The notes: generated by a model not told the origin, from the letters alone. A stretch of 49,988 nt of DNA from Spartobacteria bacterium (GCA_009929845.1 RZZM01000003.1:1-49988); one strand, 5' to 3'; counted from the stretch's first letter, positions 33,741-48,950 are shown. A program made the numbers and translations.

Positions 33741-34381
33741 GACGCCTTCGCCGCTTTCTTGATAGATTTTCTGACAAACAAAATGCCGCCCGTCGGCCCC
33801 GGAACCGAACCGTGTACGAGGATGCAATTATCCTCAGGACGCACCTGAACGATCTTCAGGTTCTGCGCGGTCACCCGCGTATTTCCCAATTGGCCGGGCA
33901 TTTTCTTATTCTTGAAGATGCGCGCCGGCGATTCACACTGGCCGACCGAGCCGGGCCGACGATGGGTTCCGGAACCGTGCGAAGCACGACCGCCGCCCAT
34001 GCCATGGCGTTTCATCACACCCTGGAACCCGCGTCCCTTGGTCTTTCCGATCACATCCACATGCGAGATACCTTCGAAGAGATCGGCCGAAAACGAATCG
34101 CCCACCTTAACCCCGGCATCTTCCGCGCCCAGACGGACTTCGCGCAGGACATGCATCGCGTCCAATTCATTTTTCTTGAAATGCCCCGTCAACGGTTTCG
34201 TCAAGCGATGCGATTTCTGCTCGCCAAAGCCCAGTTGCACCGCTTCATACCCGTCGGCTTCCATCGTTTTCTTCTGTACAACCACACAGGGGCCGACCTG
34301 AAGGACCGTCACAGGGATCTGCCGTCCGTCCTCATCAAACACCTGGGCCATACCCACTTTTTTTCCAATTAAACCATTCAT
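33737..34381 (-). CDS. rplC: 50S ribosomal protein L3
   Basis: 214 aa. [68 protein letters not shown] and [19 protein letters not shown]. It reaches into the peptidyl transferase centre. Eight nt after rpsJ and overlapping rplD by 4 nt. Confidence 0.97.
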   Translation of the reverse strand: MNGLIGKKVGMAQVFDEDGRQIPVTVLQVGPCVVVQKKTMEADGYEAVQLGFGEQKSHRLTKPLTGHFKKNELDAMHVLREVRLGAEDAGVKVGDSFSADLFEGISHVDVIGKTKGRGFQGVMKRHGMGGGRASHGSGTHRRPGSVGQCESPARIFKNKKMPGQLGNTRVTAQNLKIVQVRPEDNCILVHGSVPGPTGGILFVRKSIKKAAKAS

Positions 34382-34389
34382 AGCTATTC

Positions 34390-34698
34390 TCAGATCTTAA
34401 TGGTAATGTCCACGCCAGCCGGCAGGTTCAGTTTCTTCAGTTCATCCACGGTCTTGGCCGTAGGATCGATGATGTCGAGCAGCCGCTTGTGCGTGCGTAT
34501 CTCAAACTGTTCCATCGATTTTTTGTTAACGTGCGGACTCCGGTTTACACAGAATCGTTCAATCCGTGTACGCAGGGGAATGGGCCCGGCCACGCGTGCA
34601 CCCGTCCGCTTGGCCGTCTCGACAATGTCACGCGACGACTGATCAAGCAACCGGTGATCGTATGCTTTCAATCGTATTCTTATCCGTTGATTGCTCAT
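34390..34698 (-). CDS. rpsJ: 30S ribosomal protein S10
   Basis: 102 aa. [72 protein letters not shown] is canonical. Also the antitermination factor NusE; NusG is encoded in the same cluster. Follows fusA by only 13 nt, so there is no room for the long regulatory S10 leader known from Escherichia coli. Confidence 0.98.
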   Translation of the reverse strand: MSNQRIRIRLKAYDHRLLDQSSRDIVETAKRTGARVAGPIPLRTRIERFCVNRSPHVNKKSMEQFEIRTHKRLLDIIDPTAKTVDELKKLNLPAGVDITIKI

Positions 34699-34711
34699 AG
34701 TATAAACTTCC

Positions 34712-36844
34712 TCATCGGTTCAAAATACTTTCCTGGATCGTTTCTGGCACAATCTCAAAATGTTTTGGTTCCATGGAGTAACTCGCCCGTCCTTTTGTCA
34801 GCGACCGCAAACTGGTTGCGTAGCCGAACAATTCCGACAGCGGCACATCCGCTCTAATTATCTGGGCGACTTCCGTCGCCTCCATCTGCTTCACTCGTCC
34901 ACGGCGACCATTGATATCACCGAGTACGTCGCCCATACACTCTTCGGGCGTAATTATTTCAAGCGCCATGATCGGCTCCAGCAACTGCGGGTGTCCGGTC
35001 TTCACCGCGTCCCGCAGCGCCATCACAGCCGCCGTACGAAACGCGATATCCGTTGAATCCGTCGGGTGTACCGTTGCCCCGACAATATCCACGGCCATGT
35101 CAACCAACGGATAGTTGCCGAGAACGCCGGTGGCCAGACCATCCTTGATGCCGTTTATCGCGGCATCCCGGAATTCAGCGGGCAGCTTCATCTGGGAAAC
35201 GTGACATTCAATCACAGTACCCTGGCTCCGTTCCCGCGGCTTCACCGCGAGAACAATGTGAGCAAACTGCCCTCTTCCGCCAATCTCACGCTCAAAAGTG
35301 TTTTCCGCCTGTGCTTCGCCACTGATCGTTTCTCGATAGGCGACCATGGGTTTGCCGGCACGGGCCTGCACCTTAAACTCGCGGAACATGCGATCTTTCA
35401 GGATCTCGAGGTGAAGCTCACCCATTCCGCGGATAATGGTTTGCCCTGTTTCTTCATCCATTGCAATCTTAAAAGTTGGATCTTCTTCAGATAATGCATC
35501 CAGGGCGTCCTGCAAGGACTTTTTGTCGGCCTGGGAGCGGGGTTCAATGGCCATGGCCATGACCGGATCCGGAAAATCAATACGTTCGAGGATCACCGGC
35601 TGGTTTTCAGCGCACAAGGTATCCCCGGTGGTGACCTGCTTCATGCCCGCGATACCGCCGATTTCACCGGCGTACAAGGCATCGACCTCCTCGCGGTGGT
35701 TGGCATGGAGGCGCACGATACGCCCCAGCCGATCGCGTTTCTGCGTGCGCGGGTTGTAGACGTTCTGTCCTTTTTTAAGGATGCCCGAATAGACCCTGAC
35801 AAAGGCCAGTTTACCGATGTACGGATCCGTGGCGATCTTGAACGCCAAACAGCTTAACGGGGCCTGGTCATTGCACTCGCGTTCAACAATTTCTTCGGTT
35901 TTTGGGTGATGGCCCTGCACATGATCAATATCGATCGGGGAAGGAAGGTAGCGGCAAACAGCGTCCAGCAACGGTTGAATGCCCTTGTTTTTCAGGGCGG
36001 AGCCGCACAGAACGGGAACAATCGTGTTGCTGAGGGTCAGGCGACGGATGGCGTGCATGAGGATTTCGCCGTCCACATTGGCATTGACCATGTACGCTTC
36101 CAACACCTTTTCATCTTTTTCAGCCAGGGTTTCGACCAGTCCACCCCGTTCAAGTTCCGCATGATCCCGCATGCCATGGGGAATTTCGCATTCGATGACC
36201 TCTGCGCCGAGTGTTCCCTCATCAAAACAAAGCATGCGCATACTGAGCAGGTCGATCACGCCGCAAAAATCATCCTCCGCGCCCACCGGCAACTGCAATG
36301 GCACGACCGGGGCCGCCAGTTTCTCGCGTAATTGACGGAGCACCCGTTCAAAATTGGCCCCCATGCGGTCCATCTTGTTGACAAACGCCAAGCAGGGGAT
36401 TTTGTAGTGCTTGGCCTGCCGCCACACTGTTTCGGACTGCGGCTGAACGCCGGCCACCCCGCAAAAGATACCCACGGCGCCATCCAGCACACGCAAGGCG
36501 CGCTCGACCTCCACCGTGAAATCCACATGTCCGGGCGTATCAATGATGTTGATCTGGTGGTCATGCCAAAAACAGGTTGTCGCCGCGCTCGTGATCGTGA
36601 TGCCGCGTTCCTGTTCCTGTGCCATCCAGTCCATGACCGCGGTGCCGTCATGCACCTCGCCCATCTTGTACAGGCGACCGGTATAAAACAACATTCGCTC
36701 GGAGGTGGTCGTTTTCCCCGCGTCAATATGGGCCATGATGCCGATATTACGGATACGCGCCAAAGGCGAACGGCGTCCCTCAGCTTCACGTGAAGCTGCG
36801 GCACTCCTCTCTTTCGTCTTCGGCTGTTCCATTACGGCCACCAT
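34712..36844 (-). CDS. fusA: Elongation factor G with short N-terminal extension
   Basis: 710 aa GTPase catalysing ribosomal translocation. G1 [10 protein letters not shown] at residues 38-47, effector [33 protein letters not shown] (G3), [10 protein letters not shown] (G4), then domains II-V to [20 protein letters not shown]. Compared with typical EF-G the N-terminus is about 20 residues longer ([28 protein letters not shown]). ATG 36832 (MEQPK) with GGTGG upstream is an alternative start and would still leave an extension. No tuf follows fusA; tuf is at the head of the cluster. Confidence 0.97.
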   Translation of the reverse strand: MVAVMEQPKTKERSAAASREAEGRRSPLARIRNIGIMAHIDAGKTTTSERMLFYTGRLYKMGEVHDGTAVMDWMAQEQERGITITSAATTCFWHDHQINIIDTPGHVDFTVEVERALRVLDGAVGIFCGVAGVQPQSETVWRQAKHYKIPCLAFVNKMDRMGANFERVLRQLREKLAAPVVPLQLPVGAEDDFCGVIDLLSMRMLCFDEGTLGAEVIECEIPHGMRDHAELERGGLVETLAEKDEKVLEAYMVNANVDGEILMHAIRRLTLSNTIVPVLCGSALKNKGIQPLLDAVCRYLPSPIDIDHVQGHHPKTEEIVERECNDQAPLSCLAFKIATDPYIGKLAFVRVYSGILKKGQNVYNPRTQKRDRLGRIVRLHANHREEVDALYAGEIGGIAGMKQVTTGDTLCAENQPVILERIDFPDPVMAMAIEPRSQADKKSLQDALDALSEEDPTFKIAMDEETGQTIIRGMGELHLEILKDRMFREFKVQARAGKPMVAYRETISGEAQAENTFEREIGGRGQFAHIVLAVKPRERSQGTVIECHVSQMKLPAEFRDAAINGIKDGLATGVLGNYPLVDMAVDIVGATVHPTDSTDIAFRTAAVMALRDAVKTGHPQLLEPIMALEIITPEECMGDVLGDINGRRGRVKQMEATEVAQIIRADVPLSELFGYATSLRSLTKGRASYSMEPKHFEIVPETIQESILNR

Positions 36845-36865
36845 AGTTCAACTCATTTTTGCAGG

Positions 36866-37336
36866 CTACCAGCGGTAGTGGGCAAAGGCCTTGTTGGCCT
36901 GCGCCATTTTATGTGTATCATCCCGCTTTTTAATCGAAGAACCCTGTCCCTTATAGGCATCCATCAATTCATTGGCCAGCGCGCGGGACATCGCCTGCCC
37001 CTTCTTGGCCCGGGAATAGTTAACGATCCAGCGCATGGCCAGGGATAACTGGCGGTTGCCACTGACTTCCATCGGCACCTGATAGGTAGCGCCACCGACC
37101 CGACGTGATTTCACTTCGAGGCGGGGTTTCACATTATCAAGCGCGATCTCGAAAACCCGCAACGGGTTTTCATTTAATGTCTGTTCAATCCGGTCCAGGG
37201 CGCCGTACACGATTCCCTGGGCCACAGATTTCTTACCACGTTCCATTATGCTGGTGATCATGCGGCCCAACAGTACACTGTTGTACTTCGGATCAGGCAT
37301 AATTTCACGTTTTTCGGCGCGTCTTCTTCTTGCCAT
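36866..37336 (-). CDS. rpsG: 30S ribosomal protein S7
   Basis: 156 aa. MARRRRAEKREIMPDPKYNSVLLGRMITSIMERGKKSVAQGIVYGALD, the beta-hairpin VKSRRVGGATYQVPMEV and C-terminal HKMAQANKAFAHYRW. Organises the 30S head and E site. 12 nt after rpsL. Confidence 0.98.
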   Translation of the reverse strand: MARRRRAEKREIMPDPKYNSVLLGRMITSIMERGKKSVAQGIVYGALDRIEQTLNENPLRVFEIALDNVKPRLEVKSRRVGGATYQVPMEVSGNRQLSLAMRWIVNYSRAKKGQAMSRALANELMDAYKGQGSSIKKRDDTHKMAQANKAFAHYRW

Positions 37337-37348
37337 AACTCAGCTTCC

Positions 37349-37723
37349 TTATGCTTTCGGCCTTTTAGTTCCGTACTTCGAGCGACCGCGTTTACGGCCG
37401 TCCACGCCCAGGCAGTCCAGCGCACCACGAACGATGTGATAACGGACACCCGGCAAATCCTTTACACGACCGCCACGCACAAGAACCATGCTATGTTCCT
37501 GGATATTGTGTCCCTCACCGGGAATATATGCCGTGATTTCTTCCCCATTGGTCAGGCGTACACGGGCAATTTTCCGCAGAGCTGAATTTGGTTTCTTGGG
37601 TGTCTGCGTCTTTACAACCAGACAAACGCCCCTACGCTGGGGGCAATTCGAAAGCGCGCGCGCCTTGCTCTTGCGCGTCGGCTTTTCTCTTCCTTGTCGT
37701 ACTAACTGATTAATCGTTGGCAT
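37349..37723 (-). CDS. rpsL: 30S ribosomal protein S12
   Basis: 124 aa from ATG 37723 ([14 protein letters not shown]) with GAGGAAAG upstream; the 18 upstream codons of the ORF track belong to the leader. Decoding-centre loops [20 protein letters not shown] and [21 protein letters not shown] are wild type, with both lysines whose substitution gives streptomycin resistance still in place. 72 nt after rpoC. Confidence 0.98.
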   Translation of the reverse strand: MPTINQLVRQGREKPTRKSKARALSNCPQRRGVCLVVKTQTPKKPNSALRKIARVRLTNGEEITAYIPGEGHNIQEHSMVLVRGGRVKDLPGVRYHIVRGALDCLGVDGRKRGRSKYGTKRPKA

Positions 37724-37748
37724 ATCTTTTCTTTCCTCAGGCAAAACA

Positions 37749-37784
37749 CAAGGGCGCAACCTATCAAAGACTTGCACCCCCTTG
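37749..37784 (-). terminator. Terminator-like hairpin in the rpoC-rpsL gap
   Basis: Minus strand CAAGGG-ggt-GCAA ... TTGC-g-CCCTTG folds into a 6+4 bp stem with a small internal loop and a 12-nt apical loop, followed by TGTTTTGC. It would need to be leaky, because rpsL onward lies downstream with no other promoter visible. Confidence 0.4.
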
Positions 37785-37795
37785 CAACTGTAACC

Positions 37796-37804
<9 letters not shown>
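37785..37804 (-). other. Hairpin overlapping the rpoC stop codon
   Basis: CAACTGTA-AGGT-TACAGTTG on the minus strand is a perfect 8-bp stem; the 5' arm and loop contain the last codons and the TAA of rpoC. A terminating ribosome would melt it, so its folding should depend on rpoC translation. Confidence 0.65.
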
Positions 37805-41983
<4,179 letters not shown>

Positions 41984-42031
41984 TGTGTTCCTCCTGCTTA
42001 ACAGGCTTCAGCTTATTGTTGAAATATCCAA

Positions 42032-45000
42032 TTAGTCTTTTGCCTGCTTCACGCGGAAATCAAGGCCAAGGCTATGCATTTCTTTCATAAGCACATTGAA
42101 TGATTCCGGCATTCCGGCTTCCAGGGAATTTTCACCCTTCACAATCGATTCGTAAATTCGTGTGCGGCCCGTGAGGTCGTCGCTCTTGACCGTGAGCAGT
42201 TCCTGAAGCGCGTAGGCGCAACCATACGCCTCCATCGCCCAGACTTCCATCTCACCAAAGCGCTGACCGCCATATTGGGCTTTGCCACCCAGTGGCTGCT
42301 GGGTAACCAACGAATACGGGCCGACCGCGCGGGCGTGAATCTTGTCGCTCACCAAATGGTGGAGCTTGAGCATATACATCATGCCCACGACCACACGCTG
42401 ATCAAACGGCTCACCGGTCCGTCCATCAAAGAGCGCTGTTTTCCCGTCCAGGGTCAACCCCGCCTCTTTCATGCATTTCATCACATGTTCCTCGCTGATT
42501 CCGTCAAATACCGGCGTGGCCGCATATAATCCCAACTGATGGCAGGCCCAACCCAGATGCGTTTCCAGCACCTGACCGACATTCATACGGGACGGCACAC
42601 CCAACGGATTCAATACGATATCCACCGGAGTTCCATCCGGGAGGAACGGCATATCCTCTTCCGGCACAATGCGAGCGATAACGCCTTTGTTACCATGCCG
42701 CCCGGCCATCTTGTCACCCACCGACAACTTTTTCTTGCTGGCGATGTAAACCTTCACCTGCTTGATAATGCCCGGGTCCACTTCATCCCCGCTCTCCAGA
42801 CGATCAAGCGCCCGTTCCTGTTCGAGTTCAAGCTCGGAGAAACGCGTGGCAAACTCACTGATGATGCCCTGAATCTTGATCTGGATCGGACTGGGATCAA
42901 TCCCGATGTGACTATGGGCCGCCGCCAGCTTACGTAAAAGGGTCTTGGTAATCTTGCGGTTGGCCGGAATGATGATCTCACCGGTTTCAATATTCACCAC
43001 ATCCAGCGGAATCTTTTCGCCCAGAAGGATATTGCTCAACGCCTCGGTCAGGTCCTCGGTCAGTTGCTGGTACCGGGATTTGTAATCTTCCTGCACCTGC
43101 TTGGCCTGCCGCCGCTTTTCCGAAGGCGTCAGCTTGGTGCGCTGGATCGGATTACGGGCGGACACCTTAACATCCATCACGATGCCCGACGTGCCGCTTG
43201 GAACGGTCAACGACGTATCACGCACATCCGCGGCTTTTTCACCGAAGATCGCGCGCAGCAGTCGTTCTTCCGGCGCCAGTTCCGTCTCGCTCTTGGGGGT
43301 GATCTTACCCACCAGGATATCGCCCGGCTTCACTTCCGCGCCCACGCAAACCACGCCGCCGTGATCCAGGTTCGCCAACGCCTCTTCGCCTACATTGGGA
43401 ATATCCCGGGTGATTTCCTCGGGACCCAGCTTGGTATCACGCGCGCCACATTCAAATTCCTCAATGTGAATGGACGTGTACACGTCCTCTTTTACCAGCT
43501 TTTCGTTGATGAGGATCGCATCCTCGAAGTTATATCCGCACCAGGGCATAAAGGCGACCAGCACATTGCGTCCCAGGGCCAGTTCCCCGCAGGACGTCGC
43601 CGGGCCATCGGCCAGCACATCGCCCTTCTTGATGCGCATACCGCAACGGACCAGGGGTTTCTGGTTCATGCAGGTGCCCGCGTTCGATCGCATGAATTTG
43701 CGCAGATGATACTCCTGATAGTCTTCCTTGGGCGTCTTCTTCGTCGGCGCGTCACCGGTCTTGGAAACCACAATACGGTCCGCGGAGACATAGGCCACCT
43801 TGCCGGCTTCCGCCGCCAGGGTCATCACGCGTGAATCACGCGCCACGCGGCTTTCCATGCCGGTCGCCACATAGGGCCGCTCCGCCACCAACAGCGGCAC
43901 CGCCTGGCGCTGCATGTTCGAACCCATCAGGGCGCGGTTGGCGTCGTCGTGCTCCAGGAACGGAATCAAACTCGCCGCCACACTGACCAACTGCTTCGGA
44001 CTTACATCCATGTAATCCACGCGGTCATTCGGCACTTCCAGGAAGTCCCCGCGATAGCGCACAGACACCAGATCCCGCGTAAAGCGGCTCTTGTCGTCCA
44101 ACGGCGCATTCGCCTGCGCAATCACGAATTTTTCCTCTTCGTCCGCAGTCAGGTAATCCACTGTATCGGTCACCCGCCCCTTGACCACCTTGCGGTACGG
44201 GCTTTCAATGAACCCAAATTCATTGACCCGCGCGTAGGTGCTCATGGAAGAGATCAAGCCGATGTTCGGTCCTTCCGGCGTTTCCACCGGACAGATGCGG
44301 CCATAGTGACTGCTGTGTACGTCACGGACTTCAAACCCGGCGCGTTCACGGCTCAACCCACCCGGCCCAAGTGCGCTCAAACGACGTTTGTGCGTCAACT
44401 CGGCTAACGGATTGGTCTGATCCATGAACTGGCTCAACTGGCTGCGTCCAAAAAAGTCCTTCACCACAGCCGACAGGGCCTTGGGATTAATCAACTTTTG
44501 GGGCGTCAGTTTATCCACCGTCGTATCAAAGAGCGTCATCCGCTCCTTGACCAACCGTTCGGTGCGGGCCAGGCCGACCCGGCACTGCGCTTCGAGCAAT
44601 TCACCGACCGTTCGTACGCGACGGCTTCCCAGATGGTCAATATCATCGATCGTGCCTTCGCCACAGCGCAGGCCGATCAGATAGCGGATCGCATCAATCA
44701 GGTCTTCCTTCTCAAGCACGCGACAGTCGCTATCTTTCTCTTCACGCCCCAGTTTCTGCTGTATCTTGTACCGCCCGACACGACCCAGGTCGTAGCGGCG
44801 CGGATCAAAGAAGATACGCTTGATCAACTGGCGCGCGTTGGCGGGCGTCGGGGGATCGCCGGGACGCAGCTTGTGATAAATATCCTTGAGGGCCTCGTCC
44901 ACGGAATGCGTCGTATCCTTGACCACGCATTTGAGGAAGATGCCCTCATCCCAGGAAACATTTACCACATCCACTTTCTTGTATCCGGCGGCCTTCATTT

Positions 45001-45781
45001 CCTTGACCAATTCCTTGGTCATCGGATCATACTGGCGCGCCAGAATCGTCTGTGAATCGGTATCGATAATGTCGCTGCGGATCACACGGTTGGCCAGGCC
45101 CTCATCTTTAATCGTTCCAGACAGACTAATCGTCTCGAACGAGTAATAAAGGCCCAGCAGCTCATCGTCGGTTCCAAACCCAAGCGCACGTAAAAATGTG
45201 CTGGCAAGAAACTTGCGACGACGACGCTTACGGTCCAGATAGATATACATCAGGTCCGAGGTATCGAACTGAACTTCCACCCAGGAACCGCGGTCGGGGA
45301 TAATACGGAACGAATATAACAGGGATCCGTTGGTGTGCACGCTTTGTTCAAAGCAAATGCCGGGTGAACGGTGCAATTGACTTACAATGACCCGCTCGGC
45401 CCCGTTGATCACAAACGTACCCTGCTCGGTAATCAGGGGGATTTCTCCCATATACACATCTTCCTCACGCACTTCTTTATCCTCTTGAAGGCGGAAGGTT
45501 ACATACATGGGGGCCGCATACGAGCTGCCCTCCCGCAAACATTCGATGGCGCTCATCTTCGGTTCGCTGATTTCGTATTTCACAAAATCAAGCACACACT
45601 GCCCATCGTAGCTTTCAATCGGGAAAACCTCCTTAAAAATAGACTGGAGGCCTACCCGCTTCCGCTTGTTCTGGGCAATACCCTGTTGCAGGAAGTCCCT
45701 GTAGGAAGACGTCTGGATCTCAATAAGATCCGGCAATTCAATGACGTCTTTCAGTTTTCCATAGTTCGTTCTTTCGACCAT
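42032..45781 (-). CDS. rpoB: RNA polymerase beta subunit
   Basis: 1249 aa. Rifampicin-region [40 protein letters not shown] is wild type, with the usual D, H and S positions; then [17 protein letters not shown], the catalytic-region [25 protein letters not shown], and C-terminal [26 protein letters not shown] 45781 has a GAGGG about ten bases upstream. The length lacks the large lineage-specific insertions seen in Proteobacteria. Located after rplL with a hairpin in the 102-nt gap. Confidence 0.98.
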   Translation of the reverse strand: MVERTNYGKLKDVIELPDLIEIQTSSYRDFLQQGIAQNKRKRVGLQSIFKEVFPIESYDGQCVLDFVKYEISEPKMSAIECLREGSSYAAPMYVTFRLQEDKEVREEDVYMGEIPLITEQGTFVINGAERVIVSQLHRSPGICFEQSVHTNGSLLYSFRIIPDRGSWVEVQFDTSDLMYIYLDRKRRRRKFLASTFLRALGFGTDDELLGLYYSFETISLSGTIKDEGLANRVIRSDIIDTDSQTILARQYDPMTKELVKEMKAAGYKKVDVVNVSWDEGIFLKCVVKDTTHSVDEALKDIYHKLRPGDPPTPANARQLIKRIFFDPRRYDLGRVGRYKIQQKLGREEKDSDCRVLEKEDLIDAIRYLIGLRCGEGTIDDIDHLGSRRVRTVGELLEAQCRVGLARTERLVKERMTLFDTTVDKLTPQKLINPKALSAVVKDFFGRSQLSQFMDQTNPLAELTHKRRLSALGPGGLSRERAGFEVRDVHSSHYGRICPVETPEGPNIGLISSMSTYARVNEFGFIESPYRKVVKGRVTDTVDYLTADEEEKFVIAQANAPLDDKSRFTRDLVSVRYRGDFLEVPNDRVDYMDVSPKQLVSVAASLIPFLEHDDANRALMGSNMQRQAVPLLVAERPYVATGMESRVARDSRVMTLAAEAGKVAYVSADRIVVSKTGDAPTKKTPKEDYQEYHLRKFMRSNAGTCMNQKPLVRCGMRIKKGDVLADGPATSCGELALGRNVLVAFMPWCGYNFEDAILINEKLVKEDVYTSIHIEEFECGARDTKLGPEEITRDIPNVGEEALANLDHGGVVCVGAEVKPGDILVGKITPKSETELAPEERLLRAIFGEKAADVRDTSLTVPSGTSGIVMDVKVSARNPIQRTKLTPSEKRRQAKQVQEDYKSRYQQLTEDLTEALSNILLGEKIPLDVVNIETGEIIIPANRKITKTLLRKLAAAHSHIGIDPSPIQIKIQGIISEFATRFSELELEQERALDRLESGDEVDPGIIKQVKVYIASKKKLSVGDKMAGRHGNKGVIARIVPEEDMPFLPDGTPVDIVLNPLGVPSRMNVGQVLETHLGWACHQLGLYAATPVFDGISEEHVMKCMKEAGLTLDGKTALFDGRTGEPFDQRVVVGMMYMLKLHHLVSDKIHARAVGPYSLVTQQPLGGKAQYGGQRFGEMEVWAMEAYGCAYALQELLTVKSDDLTGRTRIYESIVKGENSLEAGMPESFNVLMKEMHSLGLDFRVKQAKD

Positions 45782-45816
45782 ACGTCAACCCTCAGGTTGT
45801 TAATATATTCCATCCA

Positions 45817-45835
45817 TCCGCCATAAAATGGCGGA
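45817..45835 (-). other. Hairpin in the rplL-rpoB gap
   Basis: TCCGCCAT-TTT-ATGGCGGA on the minus strand: perfect 8-bp stem, 3-nt loop, no T-run. It sits where other bacteria place an attenuator or RNase III site that lowers rpoBC expression relative to L7/L12. Confidence 0.6.
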
Positions 45836-45883
45836 CGACACCCGTCTGTTTTCCAGCCTTGCCAATGCAACAAGCCGCGACTG

Positions 45884-46330
45884 TTATTTGATTTCCACGG
45901 TAGCGCCAGCCGCTTCCAGTTTTTCCTTCACCTGGTCGGCTTCTTCCTTGGTCACGCCTTCCTTAACCGGTTTCGGCGCATTGTCGACGAGTTCTTTTGC
46001 TTCCTTGAGGCCCAAACTTGTCAGCGCGCGAATTTCTTTGATCACCTGGATCTTGGACGAACCCGCGGCGGTCAGAACGACTGTAAACTCCGTCTGTTCT
46101 TCCGCGTCGGCGGCGTCTGCGCCACTAGCCGCGCCACCGGCGGGCATCATGGCAACCGGAGCTGCCGCGGACACACCCAGACGGTCTTCTAACGCTTTTA
46201 CAAGTTTGCTGAGTTCCAGGACGCTGATCGTTTCGATCCAGTCCACAAACTCGGCCATTTTACCTTCAAGCTGGACAGATGCCCCGCTTTCCTTCTGCTC
46301 TACTTTTTCTTCTACTACTGCTTCAGCCAT
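45884..46330 (-). CDS. rplL: 50S ribosomal protein L7/L12 with N-terminal extension
   Basis: 148 aa; canonical L7/L12 is about 120-128. The normal start aligns with residue 25 ([25 protein letters not shown]), so residues 1-24 ([24 protein letters not shown]) are extra and acidic. ATG 46330 has GGAGGAATAAGTC upstream, but ATG 46258 at residue 25 also has GAAGGT upstream, so two products are possible. The Ala/Gly hinge ([26 protein letters not shown]) is followed by the factor-binding domain [45 protein letters not shown]. It recruits EF-G and EF-Tu. Confidence 0.95.
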   Translation of the reverse strand: MAEAVVEEKVEQKESGASVQLEGKMAEFVDWIETISVLELSKLVKALEDRLGVSAAAPVAMMPAGGAASGADAADAEEQTEFTVVLTAAGSSKIQVIKEIRALTSLGLKEAKELVDNAPKPVKEGVTKEEADQVKEKLEAAGATVEIK

Positions 46331-46359
46331 GACTTATTCCTCCTAAAGCCGCATGCACA

Positions 46360-46881
46360 TTACTTCAGTTGTTTTTCGTTTTTTTCCTGAATGGCTTTCA
46401 ACACGTATACGATACTGGCCATCTTCTGCTGCATCACGCCCATCAACTGGGTCATCGGCGCCGCCAATGTGCCCAGCAGTTGGGCCTGCATCACCGGTTT
46501 CGGTGGCAGATCCGCCAGTTTCTTTACGTCATCAGCCGAAAGTATTACGCCCTCTAACGCGCCAACCTTCAATACGGGCAGCTTGTTTTCTCGGATGAAA
46601 TCCTTGAGGACTTTCGCGGTCGCAACCACATCTCCGTCCCCGACGATCATCGCGCTGGGGCCTTTGAGGGTCTCTTCCATATCATAATTCATTTCGCGAG
46701 CTACATGACGGAACATGCGGTTCTTGACAACACGCACATGCGCCTGCACCCCGTGCAGGCGATTCCGCAGATCTTCCGTCTGGGACACCGTCAATCCACG
46801 GTAATCCGTCAGAATGACAAACAACGACCCTTTGACTTCGTTCCTGATTTGCTCAACGATAGACTTTTTTTCCGGTCTCAT
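46360..46881 (-). CDS. rplJ: 50S ribosomal protein L10
   Basis: 173 aa. KKSIVEQIRNEVKGSLFVILTDYRGLTVSQTEDLRNRLH, VRVVKNRMFRHVARE, then a C-terminal helix that holds L7/L12 dimers. Only 12 nt separate it from rplA, so there is no room for the L10-binding leader described for Escherichia coli rplJ. Confidence 0.97.
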   Translation of the reverse strand: MRPEKKSIVEQIRNEVKGSLFVILTDYRGLTVSQTEDLRNRLHGVQAHVRVVKNRMFRHVAREMNYDMEETLKGPSAMIVGDGDVVATAKVLKDFIRENKLPVLKVGALEGVILSADDVKKLADLPPKPVMQAQLLGTLAAPMTQLMGVMQQKMASIVYVLKAIQEKNEKQLK

Positions 46882-46893
46882 AATCGTTCTTCC

Positions 46894-47589
46894 TTATGCC
46901 GCGACTTCGCGCATGTTAATGTGCAGCCCCGGACCCATGGTGGACGACAGCGTACACCGCTTGATATAAATCCCTTTGGCCGCCGAAGGCTTGGCCGCCC
47001 TGATGGACTCGATGACCGCCTGGCAGTTTTCATTCAGGGCTTCCGCCGTGAATGAAATACGCCCGAAAGGCACCATCACATTGCCGTGACGGTCCATCTT
47101 GAACTCCACACGACCGGCCTGTACCTGCTGTACCGCCGAGCCGGTGTCGTCCGTGACCGTCCCGGTCTTCGGATTCGGCATCAACCCGCGCGGGCCAAGA
47201 ATCTTACCCAGTTTGCGGACTTCCTTCATCGCGTCCGGCGTAGCCACGGCTACGTCAAAATCAGTCCATCCGCCCTTGACCTTTTCGATCAAGTCATCCA
47301 TGCCCACTTCCATGGCGCCGGCCTCGCGGGCGGCATCAGCGGCCGGTCCCGTGGCGAAGACAATCACGCGCACATGTTTGCCGGTTCCGTTGGGAAGGGC
47401 GACCGTGCCGCGGACCATCTGGTCTGATTTTGTGGGATCGACGCCCAGGCGGAAGGCGATCTCGGCCGTCTCATCAAATTTCACCTGAGTATGTTCCTTC
47501 AGGAAATTGATGGCGTCCATGACGCTGTATTCCGCGCCCTGCGCGATCTGTTCTTTCACTTTTTTTAGTCTTTTTCCGTTTTTGGCCAT
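46894..47589 (-). CDS. rplA: 50S ribosomal protein L1
   Basis: 231 aa. GKRLKKVKEQIAQGAEYSVMDAINFLKEH, FDETAEIAFRLGVDPTKSDQMVRGTVALPNGTGK, GKILGPRGLMPNPKTGTVTDD. L1 stalk protein; often a translational regulator of rplKA. Two nt after rplK, so coupling is likely. Confidence 0.97.
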   Translation of the reverse strand: MAKNGKRLKKVKEQIAQGAEYSVMDAINFLKEHTQVKFDETAEIAFRLGVDPTKSDQMVRGTVALPNGTGKHVRVIVFATGPAADAAREAGAMEVGMDDLIEKVKGGWTDFDVAVATPDAMKEVRKLGKILGPRGLMPNPKTGTVTDDTGSAVQQVQAGRVEFKMDRHGNVMVPFGRISFTAEALNENCQAVIESIRAAKPSAAKGIYIKRCTLSSTMGPGLHINMREVAA

Positions 47590-47591
47590 CG

Positions 47592-48014
47592 TTATATCAC
47601 CTCAATGCCCATGCTACGCGCGGTACCTTCGATCATTTTAACGGCTCGTGCGGTCTCGCGCGCGTTCAGGTCCTTTTCCTTGGTCTTCACGATCTCTTCC
47701 AACTGGTCCCGTGTGACCTTTCCGACCTTGTCACGGTTCGGCTGGGCGGATCCCTTTGCGATCCCCACGGCGCGCTTCAACAGGGTCGCCGCCGGAGGGC
47801 TCTTCGTAATAAATGTGAATGACTTGTCCTGGTAGACGGAAATCACCACGGGGATCACCAGTCCGGCCTGCGACTGCGTCGCTGCGTTGAATGCCTTGCA
47901 GAACTCCATGATGTTCACACCCTGCTGACCCAGCGCCGGCCCTACGGGAGGTGCCGGATTCGCCGCGCCGGCGGGTATCTGCAATTTAATAATTCCTGTG
48001 ATCTTTTTTGCCAT
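47592..48014 (-). CDS. rplK: 50S ribosomal protein L11
   Basis: 140 aa. [38 protein letters not shown], the thiostrepton-site proline helix, and the C-terminal RNA-binding domain [39 protein letters not shown]. GTPase-associated centre. 23 nt after nusG. Confidence 0.98.
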   Translation of the reverse strand: MAKKITGIIKLQIPAGAANPAPPVGPALGQQGVNIMEFCKAFNAATQSQAGLVIPVVISVYQDKSFTFITKSPPAATLLKRAVGIAKGSAQPNRDKVGKVTRDQLEEIVKTKEKDLNARETARAVKMIEGTARSMGIEVI

Positions 48015-48037
48015 ATCTTTTCACCTGATCAGGCTTG

Positions 48038-48595
48038 TTATGTTCGTTCAACCTGCCAATATTCCAGTTCCACCGGCGCCGACCGCCCAAAGATCGACAC
48101 CGATATTTTCAGTTTACCGCGATCCGGATCCACTTCCTCAATGACTCCATTGAAGTTAAGAAACGGGCCATCATTGATCTTCACCGTCTCGCCCGGCTCA
48201 AAGGTAACCTTCGGTTGAATCTTCTCCTTCTTGTCTTCCATCTGCCGCAGGATCACGTCCACCTCATCCTGCCGCAACGGTACGGGGCGCTCCCCGCCAA
48301 TAAAACCGATAATGCCCGGCGTCTCCTGGATGAAATACCAGGACCGTTCATGCAAATTATGTTCGCCGTCGTATAAAGCCATATGTGTCAACACGTACCC
48401 CGGATAAAACTTGCGCGTGGTCGTCGTCTTTTTCCCTTTTTTGACTTCCGAGACCTTCTCGGTGGGGATCAATACCTCATCAATGAAGTCTTCCATCTCT
48501 TCAAGTTTAAGACGCCGTTCAATACTCTCTTTGACCTTGTTCTCCTGGCCAGATAGCGTATGCAACACAAACCACTGTTTTTCCATCTCGCTCAC
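48038..48595 (-). CDS. nusG: Transcription elongation/antitermination factor NusG
   Basis: 185 aa from GTG 48595; an in-frame ATG three codons later (MEKQWFVLHTLSGQENKV) is equally plausible and gives 182 aa. NGN domain with FYPGYVLTHM and ETPGIIGFIGG, then KOW domain FEPGETVKINDGPFLNFNGVIEEVDPDRGKLKISVSIFGR. Binds RNA polymerase and S10, both encoded in this cluster. 17 nt after secE. Confidence 0.97.
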   Translation of the reverse strand: MSEMEKQWFVLHTLSGQENKVKESIERRLKLEEMEDFIDEVLIPTEKVSEVKKGKKTTTTRKFYPGYVLTHMALYDGEHNLHERSWYFIQETPGIIGFIGGERPVPLRQDEVDVILRQMEDKKEKIQPKVTFEPGETVKINDGPFLNFNGVIEEVDPDRGKLKISVSIFGRSAPVELEYWQVERT

Positions 48596-48612
48596 CGTAG
48601 TATCCCGGGTTC

Positions 48613-48816
48613 CTATCTGATTATTAAACTAAGTATCTGCATGACGATTCCGTCACTCAGCCCGACGTAGGTCCCCAGTATGACTACCGAAATAATCACA
48701 ATCATGGTCGACTCAATCAATTCAGGCCGTGTGGGCCACGCACATTTCTTCAGTTCCACTTGGACTTCCTGCAGGAATGTGCGCATCCCTGTTACCATCT
48801 CGCCAGGTTTTTTCAT
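48613..48816 (-). CDS. secE: Preprotein translocase subunit SecE
   Basis: 67 aa from ATG 48816 (MKKPGEMVTGMRTFLQEVQVELKKCAWPTRPELIESTMIV); the track's longer ORF runs into the tRNA gene and is rejected. Amphipathic helix plus KKCAWPTRPEL, then a single C-terminal membrane span. Short, single-span SecE as in most bacteria outside the gamma-proteobacteria. 36 nt after tRNA-Trp. Confidence 0.95.
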   Translation of the reverse strand: MKKPGEMVTGMRTFLQEVQVELKKCAWPTRPELIESTMIVIISVVILGTYVGLSDGIVMQILSLIIR

Positions 48817-48852
48817 CGTTGAACTTTCCCAACTTGTTTGTTGTACACAGCA

Positions 48853-48929
48853 TGGCAGGCCAGGAGGGAATCGAACCCCCAACACCCGGTTTTGGAGACC
48901 GGTGCTCTGCCAAATTGAGCTACTGGCCT
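48853..48929 (-). tRNA. tRNA-Trp (anticodon CCA)
   Basis: Cloverleaf read on the minus strand: acceptor AGGCCAG/CTGGCCT, D-arm GCTC-AATTTGGCA-GAGC, anticodon stem CCGGT/ACCGG with loop CTCCAAA (anticodon CCA), T-arm with GTTCGATTC-type loop, discriminator G. The 3' CCA is encoded (77 nt with it). It sits between rpmG and secE, an arrangement common in bacteria. A TAGAAT hexamer 9 nt upstream could be a -10, but no -35 is visible. Confidence 0.97.
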
Positions 48930-48950
48930 ACGACCATTCTATCCACATGG

